Shown here: positions 56,287 through 64,000 of the stretch, piece by piece | How positions within the stretch are numbered: the stretch's first letter is position 1 | How the letters are laid out: the number at the start of each line of letters is the position of its first letter | DNA from: Icerya purchasi | Taxonomy: Eukaryota; Arthropoda; Insecta; Hemiptera; Monophlebidae | Assembly (NCBI GenBank): GCA_039619475.1 | Contig: CM077115.1 | Span: forward strand, 553,620,826 to 553,684,825 | Direction of reading: 5' to 3' | DNA: 64,000 nucleotides | Translations under genes and position numbers: made by a program | The notes under the pieces: model-generated | Told to the model about the DNA's origin: nothing | The model's database searches: none | Seen by the model: the letters and a program-made list of their open reading frames with translations, nothing else

Positions 56287-56351
56287 ATAACTTTTTTTTT
56301 CATTTATTTCGATTCTACATTTTTATTTTTATCCACTTTTTCCCTCGTTAG

Positions 56352-57800
56352 ATGAGCGCATCTAAAGGGGGCCGCTCTGCGGTCTCCTTCCCAAATTCCG
56401 CTAAACTCCTTATACCACCGTCCAACGTATCTCTAAGTATGGACGTGGACATCGTTTCGAAGCGAAAATCGGCAGACCCCCTTTCGCCCATTTCTTCTAT
56501 TCAGCCGAAAGAAATTAGACTCTCCCAGGCTGATCTTATGGCATCTCCTGCTTCCTCAAGCACTGGCCGTCACAGTTACGACACTAATAATAATAATAAT
56601 AACAATAACAATACTATAGAGAATTTAATGTTTTCTCCTGATCATCCGGGGCGTTTCACCGTCTACATTGAAAGTTGCTCTATGGAAAGAAATTTAGGTA
56701 ATTTACACCCCTTGGCCCTTGCCAAGCTAATCAGCTTCGTTTCCTCGTCACATTCATGCATTGTCCCTCAAGGCAGGGGTCGTGTCGCAATCAAATTTTC
56801 ATCCATTGATTCCGCTAACGCCTTTCTTGCACATCCTAGTTTTTTCGCGTAGCATAACATCTCAGACCGTGTATCCCCAATAGCGTATTATTCAGAATGG
56901 GCGTTATTTCCGGCGTGCATCCGTCCTTTTCCGAGGATGAAATCTTGGAAGGAATCGAATCGCTTATCCCCATTGCCTCTATCCGCTGTATATTCAGTTC
57001 TTCGGACTGCGTTAAAACTCCTACGCGTTCAGTCGAACTCAGATTTTGTAGTATCACTCTCCCGGAATTCGTTTTGATTTTTAAGTTGCGATTTTCTGTT
57101 TCCCCTAGTGTTCGATCGCCTACGCAGTATTCCAAATGTTTTCTTTTTGGACATTGTTCGCGCTGCGCTTCTAAGCACCCAGTCTCAGAATGCAGCAACC
57201 TACAGTAACTGCCCATTTTTCGCAATTGCAAAGGCACACAATCTGCCTTTGACCCATCTTGGTCTGAATGGATCAGGCAGAAGGATATAAAACGTATTAT
57301 GGCCTTTAAGAATATTTCATTCCAGGAGGCCTCTAATTTTAAAAACAACAATTTAGCTTCTCGTGCTTTTATTTATATATGCCGACCGAGCCTCAATGTC
57401 CAGCTCTTCTAATAATTCTAAGTCTTCTTCATCACCTCCTTCCCTCCTCTCTAGTTCTTTCGTGTGTCCTAAATCTCCTACCTTTCATAAAATCCGTAAC
57501 TTCAAAGCGCCTTATAAACCCTCTCCGCAGTTTTCTCCTCTTCCATCTAACCGTATCCCATCTCCCTCTAATGGATGGGCTTTCAACAAATATACTCCTA
57601 CTCCGTTTAATTCTACTCCAATCAATAGTATTCTCTCAAATCCTTCTAAGGACAATCCGCCTCGTTGGTCGCTCCTAACTCCTCTTATCCAATTTCTTCT
57701 CCTTTAATTGAAAATATTTCTTCAGCCATCTTGGAAATACTCTCTTCTAATAACATTGTTTCTTCTTCTTCCTTTGTTGATTCTTTATCTCGTTTCCTTT
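56352..57800 (+). pseudogene. ORF1 (Gag-like) of an I-like retrotransposon, copy 2
   Basis: The first frame (166 codons) starts MSASKGGRSAVSF, has an asparagine run (AAT/AAC codons) near residue 80 and then HPLALAKLISFVSSSHSCIV. After a stop, the next frame reads MGVISGVHPSFSEDEILEGI, parallel to copy 1, then RSPTQYSKCFLFGHCSRCAS and HPVSECSN. In this cysteine-knuckle region the first cysteine is now tyrosine. The C-terminus (57,363-57,790) is proline- and serine-rich and ends SAILEILSSNNIVSSS. Stops and frameshifts make it dead. An upstream T-rich leader and 29-bp repeats may be its 5'UTR. Confidence 0.8.
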
Positions 57801-57846
57801 CCAGTAACATTCACATAAATTAATTCCTCTTTCTACGATTAAGAAA

Positions 57847-59045
57847 ATGGGAAGGAAAGTAAGAAGATTCGGGGCTGAATTTTCTCCTTTTTGTTCTCTT
57901 CTGTCTCTTTTCTTATACCCTAAATTCTCTTTGCTTCTTTCCTATCTAATCTTTCTGCAAACTTTAAAAATAAGATATTTGAATCAATCGAATAACTGTT
58001 TAGTTTTAATATTCAATGTCTCCTCTTCTTCCTTATTTGTAAATCGTACAGTCGCTGAAGTGTTCAAAAGCACTATCTGGCTTCAGTACATTTATTACGT
58101 ATTTTTCTCCTTCGAATGCACTGACAACCAATCTTTTATCCAAAAAAATTATACTTTGGCTTCCTTCATCGATGTATCTTGTGCCTTTGATAATGCCCAT
58201 CTACTCACTCTAAAAGATAAGATGAAAGCAATTAACGTTCCATTGCACTTTACTTCCCTTATTATCAATCTTATGCAGACTCGTTCTATCCATCTGTCTG
58301 CTCCATCTTTTGAAACTTCAAGAATGGTTTTTCTCTCTCGAGGTTTTCCCCAAGGTTTCTCCTTCAGTCCTACTCTTTTCAACATATACGCTATCAGTGT
58401 GACTTCTCTTCCTCTAAATTCTTCGTCTTTATTCTTTGCTGATGACATCCTACTTTATGCCTCATCTCGTGATATTATATCAGACAGTGAGGCACTTAAT
58501 TCGTCTCTTTCCGTGTTGGATCATTCCCTTTCCTCAATTAACCTTTTTATTTCTCCTACTAAATCTTGTTATGCCGTATTTACTCTGCGACCTTATAATC
58601 CTATTTCTGTCTATCTATCCCCAGCAAATACACTCCTTTTTCGTGTTAATTGTTTCTGTTATCTTGGTATCTTCTTTGACAGTCGGTTATCGTTCTTCGA
58701 ACACATTAAGTATCTTTCCTCTTCAGCAACCGAAAGACTAAACCTGCTGAAGGCCCTATGTCCAACCAAATGGGGTACTGATCCTTATATCTCTATTTCT
58801 CTATATAAATCTATCATCCGCTCAAAATTTGATTACTGTTCATTTCTCTATGGTTGTACCTCCAAGTCCCGATTCTTTAAATTGGATGTAATCCAAAACT
58901 CTTGTCTTCGTCTATGCTTTGATGTTCTTAAATCCTCTTCAGTTCCAGCAGTCCTTGCCGAATCTAATACACCACCCCTTTATATTCGCAAATCTTATTT
59001 GGACTATCGTTTTCTTACTAAGCGCCTCCCACTCACGTCTTCTGG
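57847..59045 (+). pseudogene. ORF2 reverse transcriptase, copy 2, endonuclease domain deleted
   Basis: A 419-codon frame, the longest in the window. ORF1 is followed almost directly by RT sequence, with no endonuclease, so an internal deletion removed it and the RT N-terminus. RT blocks are YTLASFIDVSCAFDNA (about 58,148), GFPQGFSFSPTLFNIY, FFADDILLYASS with the intact catalytic FADD at 58,432-58,446, and FCYLGIFFDSRLSF. The thumb region has KSIIRSKFDYCSFLYG. The frame runs into antisense RNase H sequence after about 59,045. The RT core is unusually well preserved for this window. Confidence 0.9.
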
Positions 59046-59140
59046 CAAGCGAGAAGATTCTGAAAAGCCAAAATCTGGGAGGATAAAAGAGGCACCGACT
59101 ACTTAAATTAAAGGCCGCCTTATAGTCCTCGTTCCACCAC
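59045..59140 (-). pseudogene. Antisense RNase H fragment joined to RT copy 2
   Basis: On the minus strand one frame reads VVGASFILPDFGFSESSRLP, aligning with GVGAVFIFSDINDSESFQL at 38.2 kb. The join to plus-strand RT sequence is abrupt, as at 38,110, but at a different place in the RT. Confidence 0.65.
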
Positions 59141-59280
59141 AATGAGAAGCACGTTCTGAACTGTTTATTATTGAGGCTTTATGTCGGGGGATAGGAGAAG
59201 AAGAATAAGTTAAGGCTGAGAAGATCGATTCAATAAAAAAGTCATATTGGGAAGATGAGTTTAAATTAAAAGGAATTGAT

Positions 59281-59660
59281 TTTTTTTTTTTTTTTTTTTT
59301 TTTTTAATGGGCTCGGTGTTAACACTGACTCAACTACATGGACTTAGATCACCTACTCAGATTCTGAGGCGATGGGAGATAGAAAGTATAAAGGAAAGAA
59401 GGAGGGGAATAACGGCTGAAGATGGGAAGGAAAGGATAAAGGAAGCATTGAAAGGGGTAGGAAGATCCAACGCCAAAAGTTCGGCGTATAGATGAGAGCA
59501 CTCAGGAAAAAGAGCAGGGCATTCAAAAAGGATATGGTTGGGGTCGCATATAAAGGGAGGATCAGTAGAGTGGAGAGGGCAAAAGGGAGAAGGTGAAAGA
59601 GAAAAAGAAAAACGAGAAAAGGGAAGGAGGGAAGAGGAATTGAGGAAAGCGAGGAATCGT
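59281..59660 (-). mobile_element. C-terminus and poly-A end of an I-like retrotransposon
   Basis: On the minus strand: FICDPNHILFECPALFPECS, then LDLPTPFNASFILSFPSSAV, stop near 59,362, a short 3'UTR and then an A tail (seen as 25 T at 59,281-59,305). It is the same ORF2 end as at 33.9 and 51.5 kb. Together with the plus-strand endonuclease fragment at 59.9 kb it may be another twin-primed insertion. Confidence 0.8.
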
Positions 59661-59879
59661 TTTTTCTCTCAGCGATAGTTCAGGAACAACGAACGCAGCA
59701 CAACTAAATTTTATCAAATAGCTGATAACGCGAATCACCTTACTCTGAAGTTTAAAAAAGGTACTCATCAGTTTCATTAATTTCACGTAATGAAATTAAT
59801 TAAGAAAACTAAATTCAGAATCGAACCTCCGATAAAAATGAATTCGGTACATTAAAATTAAATTTGATCAATAATCTGT

Positions 59880-60030
59880 AGGACCACAACCAATCTTTCC
59901 TTTTTCCATAAAAATCGATCTACTTCTAACGTCCTCTGGTGGATTGCCCGTAGCATTCGAGTAAACAGGCAAACTTTAGAGAACCTCCTTAATAAGCATA
60001 ATGTAAGCATAGCCTTTTCTTTTTTTTTTC
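59880..60030 (+). pseudogene. Endonuclease N-terminal fragment of the I-like family
   Basis: The plus strand near 59,940-60,020 reads WIARSIRVNRQTLENLLNKH and then NVSIAFS, parallel to WNCRSFRANKEALEGLLNLH at 35,870. It is cut off by a T-rich run at about 60,017-60,047. Only the first 40 residues of the domain are present. Confidence 0.65.
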
Positions 60031-60049
60031 TTTTTTTTTTTTTTTTTGG

Positions 60050-60950
60050 AAACCTGTTTCTTCATATGAAACTTTCCCATATCCCGATCGGATCGAAACA
60101 ACGACCATGATAGAGCTGCTACCTTTCTTAAGACAAGCATAAATTTTACAACCCATAGTCTAACATTTAGCGTTGTTTATTTTCCATTCCACTCAATTGT
60201 GGCCTTATATATTTATATATTTCCTAAAATTATAATCCTAAACATTTTATATTATTTGCTATTTTTAAATTTTCATCTCATACTTATATAGATGTGCGGC
60301 GTTACATATTTCGCGTGACTTATTTACACATTTTACGAATTGTAGGCCATAAAGATATATCACGTTAAAAAGGAACGATAGTAACGAATGGAAATGGTTG
60401 CAAACTATACAATATTGTTCGGTCAAGGGCATTCTGAAATGCCTCTCAGTGTGAGCTAACGTGGAAATCGTGATATATAACTTTATCGCGTATAAATATA
60501 ACGTGTAACGTTTTAAAATGGGTAATGTATAATTTTTCTTGGTCTTAACCAAATTTGTTTTAGGAAAATTATGAACCTTTTTTTTTTTGAAAAAAAATGA
60601 AAACCGGTTTTCGAGAACTTTACCTAAAGAGGATCATAAAATAGTACCTTTCTTTGTTACTAGTGTTCTTTGTCGGAGCATTAGAAAAAAAAAAAAAAGG
60701 AAAAAAGGAATAGCATGTGTAGAATGACATGACAGTTACAATAATGGATTATTATATTGTACTCCAGGATCAAAATTCCAGAACTATGATGCGGAAGGAG
60801 CGTTGGAACACTTAGTGTTGCAGTGTCAGAATTACGGATAAAAATAATTGTAAGCAAATTATTACGTAATTTTCATACTCTGACGCGATACCTGTGCTAC
60901 AATTGGTAAATTCCCTCTTGACAATTGAATGTAAGCATTTTTATGAATCT
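60050..60950. other. AT-rich stretch without recognised gene
   Basis: No recognised domain. Contains an A run at about 60,687-60,700. Confidence 0.45.
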
Positions 60951-61237
60951 ATTAAGGGGTAATCTCGCAAAGTTTCGAGTGATTTTCTGAGATTTACCAC
61001 GAAAAATAGAAAAGAGATAGAGATACGAAGTTTTGTGTTGATGAAAGGAGTAGTCTTTAACTACAGAAAACATGTTTTACTTTAATTTGTACAATCCAAA
61101 ATGGCGGCACAGCAGCGCACGCAAAAAGAGAAAAAAAAAAATCGGTCGATCTATACGGGCGTACCACCACTACAGGTCACAATTTTTAATCTGGAACAAA
61201 AAAACTAAAAAGTTTCTTAAAATATAGCTCAAAATGA

Positions 61238-61380
61238 ACATCGTAGGATTTTTTCAAAAAATTAATTTAAAAAATGATAGCGATGATTTGATTTTTTTTT
61301 TTTTTTTCAAAAAAAAAACGGTCGAAAATCACTTATAAAATCTGAAAAATCCAATTTATCAGAAAAATTCTACGATGTTT
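61238..61380. repeat. Imperfect inverted repeat
   Basis: AACATCGTAGGATTTTTTC (61,238 on) is matched inversely by GAAAAATTCTACGATGTTT (61,362-61,380), with a poly-T/poly-A pair between them (61,290-61,318). It could fold into a hairpin of about 140 bp. Confidence 0.6.
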
Positions 61381-62391
61381 ACTAGAAAATCTTATTTTTA
61401 AGTTGCAGATAAAATTTTAAGTCAATCAGATGAAAATTAAGTGAGAACTATTGGTACTCCCAGTTGGAAAAACACAGTTTCGAGATATTGCTGTTTAAAG
61501 TTTTGAGTAGTAGAATTTTGTTGAAATTTTCGTTTGACCTCTAATCTGTTATTCCTGCTCCATAGAATTGGTCTTCTAATTTTTGAGGTTTTCCTCCTCC
61601 TCAACCTTCCTTGTCGAAATTACGTCCCTGCGAGCAGTTCTTTTCGGTGAACGATCGTTCGGAAAGGGGAATGCGCGTCGCATCGGCTTCGGTACAGAAA
61701 TTACAGCAATTTAATCCGATTTTCAAGTCCAATAAATATCCAAAACTTGCATTAATCGGTTGTAACTATTGTTGAAGTATAAAACAGCAATATATGAGAA
61801 CAGCTGTATCGAGAACAAATTTGCCACTGGAGGAGGATCTACAGTACCGCTCTCAGCTTGACACTACCCGACACACAGTACGCCGCAGGCATATGTCACT
61901 GTCTTAGCCGTTGACCACTACCACCCAAAAAACACTAATGTGGTCTCTACCCCGACGCAACCGTACATTTGCTACCGAACACGGGGATTTTTGGTTCTAG
62001 CCGAGTAAGCGTCCTTGACAAGACAAAAGATAAAGCAGCGATGCAACTTAGAGCGACGTTCGAGAGATCGTGAATTTAACGATACGACCGGAGATTAATT
62101 CGTAACTCGAACATTATTAAAAGATAGCACTGCAAGTACCGAATCTGTACTAACAATTTTTTTACCGGAACACTGATGATATACATGTGGAGAAGCCTAA
62201 CTGTTGTACGTTCTAATGGACACTTTCTACAAACAGCTGATTTCTCAGCCTCAAAATTGAAGTAGAAGAGGCATCTATTAATCAAATTGATAGCTGGAAG
62301 TTTTTCTTTTTTTTTATTCCGCTGCTCGCGCTAACTAAGCGCATTTGCGGTTTATGTAAATTAATTTAATGAAAAAATGAAAATAAAATAT

Positions 62392-63050
62392 ATTTATTTA
62401 TTTATTTATTTTTTTTTTTTTTTTTTGGCCCGAACAGAACAGTTAATTTGGCCAGCAAACTACGCCACGACTAGATATTAAAAATTACTAATAATAGAAA
62501 ATTCAGGAAGAGAAATTTCATTCTACATTATGGCCGCAACTGCTAGCAGTGCCCACGATGCTCAATGAAACAAAACAAACACAAACAAGATTTTTTCATT
62601 CTGGAAAAAGGAGCAAAAGAAAGATAAATAGATAAATATTTCTATCTCACATTATGATCACAGTTGCCTGGCAATGCTCACATAATGCATTATGAGAAAA
62701 AGGAGGTAGTCACAGCCACATTGGACAAAGACTACAATGTAAGAAAAAATAAGTAAAAATAATGGGGAAAAAAAAATTAAATAACAATCCTGTTTCTTTC
62801 AATAAACCTAAAAAGAATAAATAAAATCTTATCACTGGAACAGAGAAGATAAAAAATACATAATGGAGGATAAACACCGCGGGACATGAGGTCTTTAGAA
62901 AACGCAAGTCTCGTGTTATCGAACACTGGGCGCAATGAAATAACAAGTGGTTAGTGTCTTCTCTAAAATTTTGTCGACAATAGATATTGCAACCCGTGCA
63001 GTGCCCAGCTGGAAGTTGAGAAGGGTCGGTATAATTCATGTAAAGAAAAA
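62392..63050 (-). mobile_element. 3' end of a non-LTR retrotransposon with A-rich tail
   Basis: On the minus strand 63,039 downward reads PAGHCTGCNIYCRQ, then NHLLFHCAQCSITRDLRFLK, the C-x-x-C ... H ... H-C knuckle and following segment of ORF2. The 3'UTR contains two diverged copies of a segment like TGAGCATTGCCAGGCAACTG, and the element ends in a long A then (TAAA)n tail, seen as T-rich DNA at 62,392-62,426. The RT is not present, so it is strongly 5'-truncated. Confidence 0.65.
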
Positions 63051-63267
63051 TATATAGACCTCAAACGCATGCTTCCGCGCACACTTGAAAAACCGCTAAT
63101 TTTGCTTCACGACTATGTTTAGAAAAACGACTTTTTGACCCATTTACAAGTCCCCCCCTCTCATAATCAACTTTTTAAATCATTCTCGGATACTTTAGAG
63201 AGTGTTTAAGTCAATAAAAAAAAAAAACCTTAAAAAAAAATCACAAGGTAGTGATATTACCCCTTAA

Positions 63268-64000
63268 GGAAAATAAAATATAAAAGGGTAAAAAAGCGAA
63301 AGAATAAATGGGTTCGTTTAAAAATTAGCGAAAGCCAATGAAAATGAAAAAATAAAAAAAAAAAAAAGCGAACTTTTAAAATTATTTCCCACTTGTCGAT
63401 AGAATTTGTTTCGAGATTGAAACATTTTCGAACATTCATCTCGAAATCGAAATCGTTCCTCGATTGCTCGGACCAATTTTCCCCGGGAAAACCACTGGAT
63501 GACGTCGAAACTTCCCATTCCGCATCAGAAAGGCACAGCTGCGGTAAGGCAGTGCACAAGAAAAACGCGTAAAATCGATAGTAGCAACTGGCTAGCGTAC
63601 TTGCAGAAAGGTAACAACAGGCCGCCGGCCGCGTGTAGCTAGATGAGGACGGTATGATTACGAAATGCTGACGCGGTAGCCCTAATGGGGATATGGGGAA
63701 ATATCGAGCGGCGCCTGAGCGATATATTTGACGACGCTGTGCGCTAGTAGTGGTGAACTGGTGGTGGAGGGCCAACTCGGGGCTGGTTGGCAAGTGCGCA
63801 ATAACGACAGCCGTTGCAGAAGCCAATAGTCCCTGTACGCGTTGGGCCGTCAATCCCGTTTCGTTCGCTACGTCCTACGCGCGGTCGACGGCTACCAGTT
63901 CATTTTCTAGGAAAACTATCGCGAATATACATCAATATTCCACTTACATTCGCGACACAACATTCATACACACACGCACGCACGCACACATACACACACG
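63268..64000. other. GC-richer right edge, no confirmed gene
   Basis: From about 63,400 the sequence is visibly richer in CpG (GGCCGCCGGCCGCGTG near 63,620, CGCGCGGTCGACGG near 63,877) than the rest of the window. It could be a promoter or first-exon region of a gene outside the window. A 198-codon minus-strand frame (63,853-63,257) crosses it but ends in poly-F and has no domain. A CA/CACG dinucleotide run occupies 63,968-64,000. Confidence 0.35.
63968..64000. repeat. (CA)n-type microsatellite
   Basis: CACACACGCACGCACG-type repeat running to the window end. Confidence 0.9.

Larger units (their letters stand above)
60956..63263. mobile_element. Possible TTAA-flanked element with short inverted ends
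   Basis: TTAA at 60,952-60,955 and 63,264-63,267 flanks GGGGTAAT on the left and ATTACCCC on the right. The interval is 2308 bp. TTAA target duplication is the hallmark of piggyBac-type elements. Only 8-9 bp of the ends match clearly and no transposase is recognised, so this could be coincidence. The retroelement end at 62.4-63.05 kb would be nested inside it. Confidence 0.35.

Noticed and set aside
63257..63853. 198-codon minus-strand frame
   Set aside because: It has no domain or signal that I recognise and ends in phenylalanine-rich sequence from A/T runs. It may be open by chance in a GC-richer region.

Overview
The window is AT-rich eukaryotic nuclear DNA packed with transposable elements. 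It has long A/T homopolymers, TA, CA and ATT microsatellites, frequent stops in every frame, and no operon-like gene spacing. The mix of elements fits an arthropod genome: a mariner, hAT elements, Jockey and I-like non-LTR retroelements carrying RNase H, a Helentron helicase-endonuclease, a Penelope-type hammerhead motif and a tRNA-derived SINE. I could not identify the species, and I found no host gene that I would defend. Almost every protein-like reading frame is a decayed transposon gene.

Layout. 1-11.9 kb is mostly anonymous AT-rich DNA with a complete SINE (2.0-2.28 kb, 13-bp target duplication), a Tigger-like fragment (5.8-6.1 kb, minus strand) and a hAT-like remnant (8.7-9.1 kb). 11.9-16.3 kb holds a full-length but dead mariner (TA duplication, DD34D residues visible), a palindromic MITE and a 5'-truncated Jockey with a 13-bp target duplication. 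16.3-24.3 kb holds RNase H remnants, a hammerhead-like motif inside a 200-bp inverted repeat, and a 446-bp hAT MITE with an exact 8-bp duplication. 24.36-26.67 kb is a complete dead hAT element. 27.8-38.6 kb is a graveyard of Jockey/I-group retroelements, including an element with ORF1 (CCHC) and ORF2 (endonuclease-RT).

The most unusual region is 42,228-50,719. It is an 8.49-kb element with long, near-identical terminal inverted repeats (789 and 759 bp) flanked by the 6-bp direct repeat AACATC. Each inverted repeat carries an array of about 31-bp units, 13 on the left and 12 on the right. The 6.9-kb interior consists of diverged tandem duplications, one of which repeats a short reading frame of unknown function. 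The termini resemble the Polinton/Maverick pattern (6-bp duplication, AG start, long inverted repeats), but I see no polymerase, integrase or capsid gene. It is either a non-autonomous derivative or something different. Just to its left lies a cluster of unrecognised minus-strand frames (40.2-41.36 kb), two of which overlap by ATGA.

50.9-64 kb holds a twin-primed retroelement end, a decayed Helentron helicase plus endonuclease on the minus strand, a tandem array centred on TGACGTCA, a 29-bp x 7 tandem repeat, a second ORF1/RT copy that has lost its endonuclease domain, more inverted retroelement ends, a possible TTAA-flanked element, and a slightly GC-richer right edge.

All calls were made by eye from the sequence and translations. 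Family names rest on recognised motifs, not on database searches.
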